Origin: Hyphomicrobiaceae bacterium | GTDB taxonomy: Bacteria; Pseudomonadota; Alphaproteobacteria; Rhizobiales; Hyphomicrobiaceae | Reading direction: 5' to 3' | Assembly: GCA_021775735.1 (NCBI GenBank) | Contig: JAJFHG010000059.1 | Coordinates: forward strand, 62,001-126,000 | Length of the DNA stretch: 64,000 nt | In this document: positions 15,987-24,272 of the stretch, piece after piece | Numbering within the stretch: the first letter of the stretch is position 1 | Layout of the letters: each line of letters opens with the position of its first letter | Notes under the pieces: model-generated | What the model was told of the DNA's origin: nothing | Seen by the model: the letters and a program-made list of their open reading frames with translations, nothing else | Databases searched by the model: none | Program-made: the position numbers and the translations under genes

Positions 15987-16922
15987 ATGTTGCGTAAAAC
16001 TGCTGTCACGAACACTGTTGCTGCGATTCTATCTATAGGCGCTGCAATGATCGCAAGTCCTGGACCGGTGCACGCTCAGGAAATAAACTGGAACTGGACT
16101 GGCTTTTCCGTCTACGGCGGTGTTGGCGGAAGTTGGATTGATGGAGATATTTCCGTCTCGGATAGGACGCGGCATTCTCGGAGAGATACGTGTGTCGCGA
16201 TCCCAGATACAGGAAAAAGGCGCGGCAAGTGTCGTACAAGACGTTTTCGACCGCGCCGCCCAATTCGCAATGATATTTTTTCAAACTTTGACAGTGACAT
16301 CGGAGTCTTAGGAACGATTGGTGTCGGCGCTGACTTTGAGCCGGTGCCGGGAATTGTTCTTGGTCTATTCGCCGATGTCGATGTGTCGAGCGCTGAAGGC
16401 AGCTTTTCTGCAACCTCGACCAACCGACGCCGTCGCAATAGAACCTCGCTATATGGTGAAATGGAACATGACTACTCCTGGACGATTGGTGGTCGTGCCG
16501 GCCTCCTATCGCTCGACCGTAGTACGCTCGTTTATGTGCTTGCCGGCTATAGTGAAGTCAATTTTGATGACCCGTCATTCACAATCGCGACGATCAGGGG
16601 ACGACGGTTTCCTGCTGTTCAACATGCATTGCCAGATCAGTTTGAGGGGCTAACGCTTGGCGTCGGCACGGAAGTCAAACTTTCTAATGTCTGGTCATTG
16701 AAGCTCGAAGGCAGATATACCGATCTCAACTCACAGACATTGCGGTATGCAGATACAGCAACCCGGTCTGTGGCGGGGCGCGTTTTCGAGCACGGGTGTA
16801 AGGGCCCTAAGGGCAGCGATTGCCAAAGGTTCCGCAACTTTAGATCTCGGAGCGCTGGAACAGTCGACATCGATCCTGAAATTTGGTCAGCGCGCATCGT
16901 CCTCTCGTTTAAATTGAATTAG
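15987..16922 (+). CDS. Outer-membrane beta-barrel protein with Arg-rich loops
   Basis: 311 aa. The ATG at 15987 is chosen because it starts a good signal peptide (MLRKTAVTNTVAAILSIGAA, cleavage after VHA, residue 30). A longer frame from 15870 does not encode one. The mature part begins WTGFSVYGGVGGSW, the usual start of Omp25/RopB-like barrels. Alternating strands follow (IGVLGTIGVGADFEPVPGI, YSWTIGGRAGLLS, LTLGVGTEVKLSN) and it ends in an aromatic-poor IVLSFKLN. Two unusual Arg clusters, residues about 77-95 and near the SATSTNRRRRNRTS segment, probably sit in loops. It is located in the outer membrane; function unknown. It lies downstream of the hairpin train. Confidence 0.8.
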   Translation: MLRKTAVTNTVAAILSIGAAMIASPGPVHAQEINWNWTGFSVYGGVGGSWIDGDISVSDRTRHSRRDTCVAIPDTGKRRGKCRTRRFRPRRPIRNDIFSNFDSDIGVLGTIGVGADFEPVPGIVLGLFADVDVSSAEGSFSATSTNRRRRNRTSLYGEMEHDYSWTIGGRAGLLSLDRSTLVYVLAGYSEVNFDDPSFTIATIRGRRFPAVQHALPDQFEGLTLGVGTEVKLSNVWSLKLEGRYTDLNSQTLRYADTATRSVAGRVFEHGCKGPKGSDCQRFRNFRSRSAGTVDIDPEIWSARIVLSFKLN

Positions 16923-16958
16923 CCTGGCCGTTCACCGGCGGAGTAGAGTTTTTTGCTG

Positions 16959-16985
16959 CCCAACACTCGGCAAGCCGGTGTTGGG
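16959..16985 (+). terminator. Strong hairpin after the outer-membrane protein gene
   Basis: CCCAACAC (16959-16966) pairs with GTGTTGGG (16978-16985), extended by CGG/CCG inside. No T-run follows on this strand, although TTTTTT at 16949-16954 precedes it after a weak GCCG/CGGC stem. It may stop transcription with Rho or protect the 3' end. Confidence 0.45.
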
Positions 16986-17215
16986 GCCGCACCGGCTGAT
17001 GTTTGAGATCGGTGCACATCCTTCCATGTGCAGCGTGAATCGAAAAATCCAACAATAAGGCGCCGCTGCTCAGCTCCCCGGACACACCGTTGCGCGACAC
17101 ACAAATCTTCGGGCCCGCCGGGTTGGGAGGTGACGATATCTGCCCGCGTGGGGAGATCAATCCAATGCGCTGCGGGCGCGGTCATTCCGGCCTTTTCCAC
17201 TGGAATACATCCAGA

Positions 17216-17260
17216 TTCCATTGACTTCCATAAAAATCCATGGAATCCCATAATAGCCCA
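17216..17260 (+). promoter_or_regulatory. Probable MraZ operator: five repeats with 10-bp period
   Basis: On the plus strand TTCCA, TTCCA, ATCCA, TCCCA and GCCCA start at 17216, 17226, 17236, 17246 and 17256, each followed by a 5-nt spacer. Read on the minus strand these are TGGGC, TGGGA, TGGAT, TGGAA, TGGAA. MraZ is known to bind TGGGN direct repeats with 5-nt spacers upstream of its own gene. Here the repeats face away from mraZ, 177 nt before its ATG. Confidence 0.72.
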
Positions 17261-17278
17261 ACTGCACTGGGCTTTGGA

Positions 17279-17345
17279 CCGTGACTGCCCCGCGCGCCAG
17301 ATTAGAGGGACCTGGCAGAGCGACAGTCACGGCCCGTCTCTTTTT
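17279..17345 (+). promoter_or_regulatory. Terminator-like structure in the mraZ leader
   Basis: CCGTGACTG (17279-17287) pairs with CAGTCACGG (17324-17332). Inside it GCCAG (17296-17300) pairs with CTGGC (17312-17316). CCCGTCTCTTTTT follows. This lies between the MraZ repeats and mraZ, so it could be an attenuator of the dcw operon or the terminator of a short transcript. Confidence 0.5.
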
Positions 17346-17361
17346 CAGGAGGTATCTCCTG
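17346..17361 (+). promoter_or_regulatory. Hairpin hiding an AGGAGGT sequence in the mraZ leader
   Basis: CAGGAG (17346-17351), GTAT, CTCCTG (17356-17361) form a perfect 6-bp stem that contains a consensus Shine-Dalgarno. It is 75 nt from the mraZ ATG, too far to serve it directly. A short frame (ATG near 17369) is the only start close to it. Confidence 0.4.
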
Positions 17362-17436
17362 GGTGTGATGTGTTGCAGGTCGCGTGTGTCATGCGGGCAA
17401 ACCTGAGTTGGCGTAGAGGTGAGGACAAAAGAGGGA

Positions 17437-17928
17437 ATGGACCGTTTTGTCTCGACGTACACCAATAAGATTGACGCCAAAGGCCGGGTCTCAATCCCAG
17501 CCCCGTTCCGCTCCGTCCTTGAAAATGATGGCTACAGCGGTGGTATCTATTGCTACCCCTCGCTCGACGCTGCTGCCCTTGATGGGGGCGGGGAGAGACT
17601 TGCGCAAAAGATCGACGGGCTTCTCCAGGGCTTGCCGGACTATTCGGACGAGCGCGATGAATTGTCTGTCGCGCTCTACGGCGACGTCCACGTTCTCTCC
17701 ATCGATGGCGATGGACGTATCATCCTTCCTCAAAGCCTGCGCACCCATGCCAACCTTGAAACCCAAGTCACATTTGTCGGCCTTGGCGACAAGTTCCAGA
17801 TGTGGCACCCAGAGACCTTCCAAGATCGCCACAAGCAGGCGCGCGAAAAAGCCAAACAACACCGGACCTTGTTCGGCGCGGGGAGCGGCAACCCAACTGG
17901 GAGCCGTGACGGAGGAGCACGGGAATGA
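17437..17928 (+). CDS. mraZ: MraZ, transcriptional regulator of the dcw cluster
   Basis: 163 aa. The ATG at 17437 is preferred to the in-frame GTG at 17419 because the family begins near M-x-F-x-STYxNKID. Two SpoVT/AbrB-like repeats are visible, each with a DxxGR signature: IDAKGRVSIPAPFR (residues about 12-25) and IDGDGRIILPQSLR (about 91-104). MraZ proteins form ring-like oligomers, bind the mraZ promoter and can localise to the nucleoid. The stop overlaps the rsmH start by 4 nt. Regulation by its own product is suggested by the 10-bp periodic repeats upstream. Confidence 0.96.
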   Translation: MDRFVSTYTNKIDAKGRVSIPAPFRSVLENDGYSGGIYCYPSLDAAALDGGGERLAQKIDGLLQGLPDYSDERDELSVALYGDVHVLSIDGDGRIILPQSLRTHANLETQVTFVGLGDKFQMWHPETFQDRHKQAREKAKQHRTLFGAGSGNPTGSRDGGARE

Positions 17929-18968
17929 CAGCGGCAGCAGACTCCGAGGCAACGCCCGGTCGTCACGGCCCGCCGCACATTCCCGTGCTGCTTTCCGAAG
18001 TCTTAGAGGCGCTAAAGCCCACTGATGGGGCAACCTATATCGACGCAACATTTGGTGCGGGCGGATATTCCTCCGCGCTATTGGATGCGGCCCGTTGCGA
18101 TGTGCTGGCACTTGATCGCGACCCGTCAGCCGTTCAAGCAGGTCAAACGCGTGTCACGCACTACACACCAAGGCTGAGTTTGGTGTTGGCGCCGTTTAGC
18201 GACATGTCTGACGTTGTGGCTGAGCGTGGTCTGGCGCCAGTCGACGGTGTGGTGTTTGATCTTGGTGTCTCATCCATGCAGCTTGATCAAGCAGAGCGTG
18301 GATTTTCGTTCGCACAAGATGGTCCATTGGATATGCGCATGTTTGCGCCAGCCAAAACGGGCGGCCTTGACGCGGAAGACAGTGGTCGCTTGGAACGCGG
18401 GCCGTCAGCGGCAGATGTGGTCAATACATTTGATGAAACCGAACTTGCCAATATTCTGTATGACTTTGGTGAAGAACGTCGCTCGCGCGCCATTGCCAAA
18501 GCCGTGGTCCAAAGACGTTTAGACAAACCATTTAAGACCACGCTCGATTTGGCAAGCGTTGTGGGTCGCGTTCTTGGTCAACGTGGTGGGGATCAAAAGC
18601 ACCCAGCAACGCGCACGTTTCAGGCGCTGCGTATTTTTGTGAACGATGAACTCGGCGAGTTGCGCCACGGACTGGTGGCAGCCGAGCAGGTCCTGAAGCC
18701 AGGAGGCCGCTTGGCGGTGGTCTCATTTCACAGTCTTGAGGACCGAATTGTGAAACGGTTTTTGACCGAGCGGGCGGGGAAGACACCTGGCCCATCACGC
18801 CACTTGCCGATGCAATCGATACAATTGTCTGAACCTTATTTTCGAATTGTTAACCCTCGCCCGTTAACACCTTCTAAAGGTGAATTAGATGTGAACCCAC
18901 GTGCACGCTCGGCACGGTTACGCATCGCGGAGCGGACAAACACGCCAGCAAATCTAGCAGCGTCTTAA
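17925..18968 (+). CDS. rsmH: 16S rRNA (cytosine(1402)-N(4))-methyltransferase RsmH
   Basis: 347 aa, the usual family length or slightly more. The start HIPVLLSEVLEAL and the SAM site YIDATFGAGGYSSALL are classic, followed by GVVFDLGVSSMQLDQAERGFSF, PLDMRM and SFHSLEDRIVKRF. It methylates N4 of C1402 in 16S rRNA, in the cytoplasm. The family is nearly always second in the dcw cluster. The ATG overlaps the mraZ stop (ATGA), suggesting coupling. Confidence 0.97.
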   Translation: MTAAADSEATPGRHGPPHIPVLLSEVLEALKPTDGATYIDATFGAGGYSSALLDAARCDVLALDRDPSAVQAGQTRVTHYTPRLSLVLAPFSDMSDVVAERGLAPVDGVVFDLGVSSMQLDQAERGFSFAQDGPLDMRMFAPAKTGGLDAEDSGRLERGPSAADVVNTFDETELANILYDFGEERRSRAIAKAVVQRRLDKPFKTTLDLASVVGRVLGQRGGDQKHPATRTFQALRIFVNDELGELRHGLVAAEQVLKPGGRLAVVSFHSLEDRIVKRFLTERAGKTPGPSRHLPMQSIQLSEPYFRIVNPRPLTPSKGELDVNPRARSARLRIAERTNTPANLAAS

Positions 18969-19035
18969 CCATCCTCTCCCGTGTTTGTGACCCGGTAATG
19001 CCGCCGAGCCACGTTGATCGTGTGGAGCGTTTGTA

Positions 19036-19332
19036 ATGCGTATGTTGTCGGTATCGGCCCTGTTCTTGGCGATTGCCAGTGCTTTTCTTCTCTACAGCTT
19101 AAATTATGAATCCCGACTCCTTGAAGCCAAGGTGCAGGCGCAGGAGCAGTTTGCTGAATCTGTGCGTGGTGATATCGCGGTTCTGAAAGCGGAACGGGCA
19201 CATTTGGCGCGCCCTGAACGCATTGAGCCACTGGCACGCGCGCAAGGCCTGAAGCCGCTTGATGAGCGCCAGGTCGTCACCTTGCCCCTTGCCACCAATC
19301 CCGTCGCTACCGGATCGGTGGATCGTCGATGA
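19036..19332 (+). CDS. ftsL: Cell division protein FtsL
   Basis: 98 aa. One N-terminal membrane helix (residues about 3-20, LSVSALFLAIASAFLLYSL) is followed by a periplasmic heptad-like coil (ESRLLEAKVQAQEQFAESVRGDIAVLKAERAHL) and RPERIEPLARAQGLKPL, the alphaproteobacterial FtsL pattern. It is a bitopic divisome protein that activates FtsWI with FtsB and FtsQ. The position between rsmH and ftsI supports the call more than sequence does, since FtsL is poorly conserved. The stop overlaps ftsI by 4 nt. Confidence 0.9.
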   Translation: MRMLSVSALFLAIASAFLLYSLNYESRLLEAKVQAQEQFAESVRGDIAVLKAERAHLARPERIEPLARAQGLKPLDERQVVTLPLATNPVATGSVDRR

Positions 19333-21038
19333 CCCAATCACGCAGACCGGTCATCATTACGCCAGGTCTGCCAAAACGGCGCGAAACAGTGTCGTGGCAG
19401 AGGTCGGGTAGTGAGCCAAAAAAGAGGTTGCGGTCTGCGGCAATAACATTGTCGGTCGTCGTGATGTCAACCGCGATTGCAGGTCAACTCGTACGCCTTG
19501 CCTGGGTTGGCCGAACCGGTCTTACAATTGCGATTTCCAACCCCATTGCAAATAGTTTTGCGCGACCAGATATTGTTGACCGGCGTGGGCGCTTGTTGGC
19601 AACGGATGTCAGCTTGCCATCTCTGTATGCAGATCCCTCGCGCATTTTGGATCACAATGCGGTTGTCGAGCAGCTGACAAACTTAATGCCTGATCTTAAC
19701 GGTCCGAAACTGCGTGCCGATTTATCAGATCGATCGCGGCGCTTTGTATGGGTGCGTCGTGGCGTTTCCCCAACCATTGCGCAACACATTCATAATCTTG
19801 GATTTCCAGGCCTGAGTTTTAAGAACGAGCTGAAACGTGCCTATCCAGCGGGGAAACTCGCTGGCCATGTGTTGGGTGCTGTCAATGTCGACAATAAAGG
19901 CGTGGCTGGGCTTGAGCAGTACATTGACACCGAGGTCGGCGCTGATCCTGTTCTTGGTACGGCTCTTTCGCGTAAAGCACCAGTACAAACCTCGCTTGAT
20001 CTGGGTGTGCAGCATGCTTTGCAGGATGAACTCAAAAGCGCGATGCGTCGCTATCAAGCCAAAGGGGCTTCGGGGGTCGTGCTGGATGTTGAGACTGGTG
20101 AAGTCATGGCGGCGGCTTCGTTGCCCGGCGTTGACCCGATGCAGCCAGCTCAATTGCAGGAGCCTGAACGCCAGGATCGCGTCACCGGCGGCACCTATGA
20201 ACTTGGCTCAATATTCAAGGCGTTCACGGTTGCTATGGCGCTGGAAGCAGGTCTTGTCACAGCAAAGACCCGTCTTGATGTTTCAAAACCGTTGGTCGAT
20301 GGTCGTCACACCATTCGCGATGGTCACGGTTCGGGTCGTCCGTTGAGTGTCACAGAAATTTTTACCCACTCGTCTAATGTTGGTGCAGGTTTGTTGTCGT
20401 TGGCGGCGGGACCTGAGCGCCACAAGCGGTTTCTTGAAACGTTTCGGTTGTTAGGCCCCATAAAAACAGAAGCCGGTCTCGTTGCCGCGCCGCAGTCACC
20501 TGAGGTCTGGCAACGTATTCAACAGATCACCATTTCATTCGGACACGGCATCGCCGTTTCGCCTTTGCAGTTTGCAGCCGCAGGAGCAGCGCTTGTCAAT
20601 GGTGGTCGCTATCACCGCCCGACGTTTTTGCGCCAAGGAACGGTTGGTCCACGTGATGGTCAACGGGTCTTGTCTGAAGCAACAAGTCGAACGATGCGCA
20701 AGTTGATGCGTTTGAATGTAAAGGATGGAGCAGGTACCGGACGGCACGCCAATGTGCCGGGCTACCGTGTGGGTGGAAAGACCGGGACGGCCGAAGTCGC
20801 AGGCCGAGGGGGATACAAAAAGAAAACGGTCATCTCCTCATTCTTTAGCGCCTTTCCCATGGATCAGCCGCGCTATGTGGTATTGGTTTCAATCTTTGAG
20901 CCAACAGGAAATCGCGCTTCTGGTGGGAACATTACAGCGAGCCGCAATGCAGCGCCAACCACGGCGCGTGTGATTGAGCGCATCGCTCCCCTGCTTAATG
21001 TTGCGCCACGACGCGCGCTTGCCGTGCTCAAAAAGTAA
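19329..21038 (+). CDS. ftsI: Peptidoglycan transpeptidase FtsI (PBP3)
   Basis: 569 aa. A short cytoplasmic tail and one membrane helix (about 38-57) are followed by the PBP dimerisation domain (ANSFARPDIVDRRGRLLA) and a transpeptidase domain. Active-site motifs are complete: SIFK with Ser at residue 294, SSN in THSSNVGAG, and KTGT at about 484. It cross-links septal peptidoglycan with its partner glycosyltransferase FtsW, encoded downstream at 26.9 kb. A hairpin AGCAGG/CCTGCT just after the stop could partly end transcription before the 179-nt gap to murE. Confidence 0.96.
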   Translation: MTQSRRPVIITPGLPKRRETVSWQRSGSEPKKRLRSAAITLSVVVMSTAIAGQLVRLAWVGRTGLTIAISNPIANSFARPDIVDRRGRLLATDVSLPSLYADPSRILDHNAVVEQLTNLMPDLNGPKLRADLSDRSRRFVWVRRGVSPTIAQHIHNLGFPGLSFKNELKRAYPAGKLAGHVLGAVNVDNKGVAGLEQYIDTEVGADPVLGTALSRKAPVQTSLDLGVQHALQDELKSAMRRYQAKGASGVVLDVETGEVMAAASLPGVDPMQPAQLQEPERQDRVTGGTYELGSIFKAFTVAMALEAGLVTAKTRLDVSKPLVDGRHTIRDGHGSGRPLSVTEIFTHSSNVGAGLLSLAAGPERHKRFLETFRLLGPIKTEAGLVAAPQSPEVWQRIQQITISFGHGIAVSPLQFAAAGAALVNGGRYHRPTFLRQGTVGPRDGQRVLSEATSRTMRKLMRLNVKDGAGTGRHANVPGYRVGGKTGTAEVAGRGGYKKKTVISSFFSAFPMDQPRYVVLVSIFEPTGNRASGGNITASRNAAPTTARVIERIAPLLNVAPRRALAVLKK

Positions 21039-21079
21039 AGCAGGCACGATTTATGGTCCTGCTAGTGCCATACCGCAGG

Positions 21080-21151
21080 TTGCTCTAACGCGTTTAAGTA
21101 GAACAAATTATCCGCCGAAAATCGCGTCTGATTTAACGTGGTTTGATCTAG
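21080..21151 (+). repeat. Dispersed 72-nt repeat, copy A
   Basis: Lies between ftsI and murE. It aligns without gaps to the reverse complement of 24131-24202, with 55 of 72 positions equal by hand count. Shared blocks include TTGCTCTAAC, CAAATTATCCGCC, GATTTA and GGTTTG-TCTAG. Confidence 0.7.
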
Positions 21152-21217
21152 GGTTTGACGGCGTGCGCCGTGGCTCATAAGAACCACTCATGTCAATCTT
21201 GCGCGCTACGAGGTCCA

Positions 21218-22672
21218 ATGCGGCTCGCCACACTTATTTCAGACACTGAACTCTCAAGCCAATCGATACCCGAATGTCATGTTACGGGTGTATCGCTTGA
21301 TAGTCGTACGATCAAAACCGGTGAGGTGTTTGCAGCGCTTGCCGGCAGTGCTGCTGACGGGGCGCGGTTTATATCTGATGCCGTTGACAAAGGGGTGTGT
21401 GCAATCCTGACGGGTCAGGAAACGCGCGTGCCGGATGGTATTAAGGTGCCCGTGCTCAGGGCTCAAAACCCGCGCCAAGTGTTGGCTCAACTGGCGGCAA
21501 AGTTTTATGCTCCGCAACCTGAAACCGTAGTGGCCGTCACAGGCACCAGTGGTAAAACGTCGGTTGCTGATTTTACCCGCCAGATCTTGCTGAATGCGGG
21601 CCGCTGTGCAGCCTCGATTGGGACCATTGGTGTCGTTACTGCTCAAGATGCGCGCTATGGTTCGCTTACGACGCCAGACCCTGTGACCTTGCACAAGATG
21701 CTACGTCATTTGGCAACCTCGGGCATTGATCATTTGGCGATGGAGGCCTCGTCACATGGTCTTGATCAATATCGCCTGGACGGCGTTGGTTTGAAGGCTG
21801 CAGCCTTTACCAACCTTGGGCGTGATCATCTCGACTATCACCCTGACGTCGAGGCATATCTCAACGCCAAGCTGCGTTTGTTCACTGAGCTTTTGCCGCC
21901 TGATGGCGTGGCGGTTGTTAATGTCGATGATGCTGTGTCGCGACGCGTGATCGATATTGCTAAAGCGCGCGGACAACGTCTGATTGATGTTGGGTTGAAT
22001 GCTGGGCGTGTCCGCTTAAACAGCGTGACGCGTGAGGGCTTTGCGCAGGTTCTGTCTCTTTCGATTGACGGTCACGATTATACCGTGCGCCTTGGTCTCG
22101 TGGGTGACTATCAGGTCAGCAATGTGCTTGTTGCAGCAGGTCTCGCACGTGCTATCGAGGTTGCCCCGGATGCCATAGCGGCAGCCCTTGGCAAACTGGT
22201 CGGTGTCCCGGGTCGCTTGGAAATCGTCGGAGATGTCAAAGACGCGTTGATGGTCGTCGACTATGCGCACAAGCCGGAGGCTCTTGATGCCGCGCTACGT
22301 GCCTGTCGTCCGTTTGCAGCGGGACGGTTGATTGTCGTGTTTGGCTGCGGTGGCGATCGCGACAAAGGCAAACGCCCACTTATGGGCCGGATTGCCCATG
22401 ACGGTGCCGATGTTGTTATCATCACGGATGATAACCCACGCTCAGAAGATGCAGGCCAAATACGCGCTGAAGTAGGCGCGGGGCTTGCCGGTGTCGTTGA
22501 AATTGGAGATCGGCGCACTGCAATCCGCCATGCGGTTGAGATGAGCCGTGCTGGCGACGTTGTGCTTGTCGCTGGTAAGGGGCATGAGACAGGTCAGATT
22601 GTCGGAAACGAGGTCATTCCATTTTCAGATCATGACGAAATCAAAGCAGCCATGGAGATGTTTGCTGGATGA
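21218..22672 (+). CDS. murE: UDP-MurNAc-tripeptide synthetase MurE
   Basis: 484 aa. The ATG at 21218 is chosen over an upstream in-frame start (21155) because MRLATLISDTEL is the family-like beginning and AGG precedes it. The Mur ligase order is present: N-terminal UDP-binding domain, ATP site GTSGKTSV, central domain with EASSHGLDQYRLDG, and C-terminal domain with DDNPRSED. The DNPR motif marks addition of meso-diaminopimelate to UDP-MurNAc-L-Ala-D-Glu. Cytoplasmic. The stop overlaps murF by 4 nt. Confidence 0.96.
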   Translation: MRLATLISDTELSSQSIPECHVTGVSLDSRTIKTGEVFAALAGSAADGARFISDAVDKGVCAILTGQETRVPDGIKVPVLRAQNPRQVLAQLAAKFYAPQPETVVAVTGTSGKTSVADFTRQILLNAGRCAASIGTIGVVTAQDARYGSLTTPDPVTLHKMLRHLATSGIDHLAMEASSHGLDQYRLDGVGLKAAAFTNLGRDHLDYHPDVEAYLNAKLRLFTELLPPDGVAVVNVDDAVSRRVIDIAKARGQRLIDVGLNAGRVRLNSVTREGFAQVLSLSIDGHDYTVRLGLVGDYQVSNVLVAAGLARAIEVAPDAIAAALGKLVGVPGRLEIVGDVKDALMVVDYAHKPEALDAALRACRPFAAGRLIVVFGCGGDRDKGKRPLMGRIAHDGADVVIITDDNPRSEDAGQIRAEVGAGLAGVVEIGDRRTAIRHAVEMSRAGDVVLVAGKGHETGQIVGNEVIPFSDHDEIKAAMEMFAG

Positions 22673-24075
22673 CCGAGCCGTTGTGGACCATCGATGAAAT
22701 CGTAAAAGCGACGGGCGGACGGGTTAAAGGCCCTGCAACGCGCGCTGTTACGGGCATATCAATTGATACACGCACGATTCAATCAGGCGACTTGTTTGTA
22801 CCGCTGAGTGACAAACGCGACGGCCATGACTTTGTTGCTGGTGCGTTTGACAAGGGCGCGGCAGCAGCGCTGGTTTCGCGCAATGTTCAGTTGCCCAATG
22901 CAGATGCCACCCTGATCCGCGTTAGCGATCCTCTGACCGCTCTTGAAGACCTTGCGCGTGAAGCCCGCCGACGTCTCAAGCCTGATGCTGTCGTCATTGC
23001 CGTCACAGGAAGTGTCGGTAAAACAGGTACAAAGGATATGCTGCGCGCGTGTTTTTCTGCAGTTGGAAAAACGCATGCTGCTGCAAAGTCCTTTAACAAT
23101 CATTGGGGTGTGCCGCTGACGCTGGCCACGACACCACGGGATGTTGACGCTGCGATCTATGAAATCGGCATGAACCACCCAGGTGAGATTACACCTCTGG
23201 CCAAAATGGTGAGTCCGCAAATTGCGATCATCACAACGGTTGAGCCGGTGCATTTGGAGTTCTTCAGCTCAGTTGAGCAGATTGCAGAGGCCAAAGCCGA
23301 AATATTTTATGGTCTGGAACCCGGCGGCATCGCTGTACTCAATGCGGACAATGCCTACTTCTCCTTGCTTCGAGACCGTGCCACGAGGGTCAATGCGCAA
23401 GTATTGTCTTTCGGCCGCGCAGCAGACGCAGATGTGCATCTTGACGACTACACCGTACAAGGATCAGGCGGTCACGTGTCAGCGACGGTTGGAGATCATG
23501 ACATTTCCTACGCGCTTGAAATACCAGGTGTCCACGTTGCGCAAAATTCTCTGGCGGTGATCGCCGCCTTGCACGCATCCGGGCGTGATGTGATGAAAGG
23601 CGCCAAGGCATTGTCTGGGCTTAAGCCAGTTGCAGGACGGGGCGCGCGCGAGTTGCTCAAAGTTCCTGGCGGTGAGGTCCTTGTGATTGATGAATCCTAC
23701 AATGCTAATCCGGCCTCCATGCGGGCAGCTCTTAGTGTCCTTGGTGACGTCCCGCGTGATGAACACCGGCGGCGTCTGGCGATTCTTGGTGATATGTTGG
23801 AGCTTGGCGCAGACAGTGACGCATTGCATGCTGGTTTGAGTGAGAGTGTAGAAACGGCGGCGATTGACCTGGTCTTTTTGTCTGGCCCTCATATGCAAAA
23901 GCTTTTTGAGCAGTTGCCCGACGCCACGCGCGGCGCCTGGGCCAATGATGTGGAAGATATTGCTGACGCTGTCGTTGCAGCACTGCACCCCGGCGACGTG
24001 GTGATGATCAAAGGCTCGCTCGGCTCGCGGATGGCACACGTTCTGGCCGCAATTCGCAACAAGTTTAGTGATTAG
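22669..24075 (+). CDS. murF: UDP-MurNAc-tripeptide-D-alanyl-D-alanine ligase MurF
   Basis: 468 aa. It has the MurF-type N-terminal domain (SIDTRTIQSGDLFVPL), ATP site ITGSVGKT-like VTGSVGKTGTKD, SFNNHWGVPLTLA, and IDESYNANPASM, a strong MurF signature. It adds D-Ala-D-Ala, made by Ddl encoded downstream, to complete the pentapeptide. Cytoplasmic. The 197-nt gap after it, containing a repeat, is one of the two larger breaks in the cluster. Confidence 0.96.
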   Translation: MTEPLWTIDEIVKATGGRVKGPATRAVTGISIDTRTIQSGDLFVPLSDKRDGHDFVAGAFDKGAAAALVSRNVQLPNADATLIRVSDPLTALEDLAREARRRLKPDAVVIAVTGSVGKTGTKDMLRACFSAVGKTHAAAKSFNNHWGVPLTLATTPRDVDAAIYEIGMNHPGEITPLAKMVSPQIAIITTVEPVHLEFFSSVEQIAEAKAEIFYGLEPGGIAVLNADNAYFSLLRDRATRVNAQVLSFGRAADADVHLDDYTVQGSGGHVSATVGDHDISYALEIPGVHVAQNSLAVIAALHASGRDVMKGAKALSGLKPVAGRGARELLKVPGGEVLVIDESYNANPASMRAALSVLGDVPRDEHRRRLAILGDMLELGADSDALHAGLSESVETAAIDLVFLSGPHMQKLFEQLPDATRGAWANDVEDIADAVVAALHPGDVVMIKGSLGSRMAHVLAAIRNKFSD

Positions 24076-24130
24076 TTGGATTTTGGTGCTGACCATGGTT
24101 TCACTTGCTGAAACCTCGTGGTAGGGAGCG

Positions 24131-24202
24131 CTAGACCAAACCGCCCTAAATCAATCCTGATTGAAGGCGGATAATTTGACCGACTTCAAAGAGTTAGAGC
24201 AA
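24131..24202 (-). repeat. Dispersed 72-nt repeat, copy B (inverted relative to copy A)
   Basis: Lies between murF and mraY. As well as matching copy A, its end TTAGAGCAA (24194-24202) pairs with TTGCTCTAA at 24231-24239, so a stem of 9 bp brackets 28 nt. Inner CCGCC/GGCGG pairing can fold copy B itself. Confidence 0.7.
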
Positions 24203-24272
24203 CTTGTCTGTGTTGGATGAAACGCGAGGCTTGCTCTAAGACGCGCCGATTGGGTGCCTGAGGGGGAAGTAG

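Noticed and set aside
17028-17468. Plus-strand open frame of 146 codons before mraZ
   Set aside because: It runs through the MraZ repeats, terminator-like stem and mraZ start in a wrong frame, and has no known pattern.
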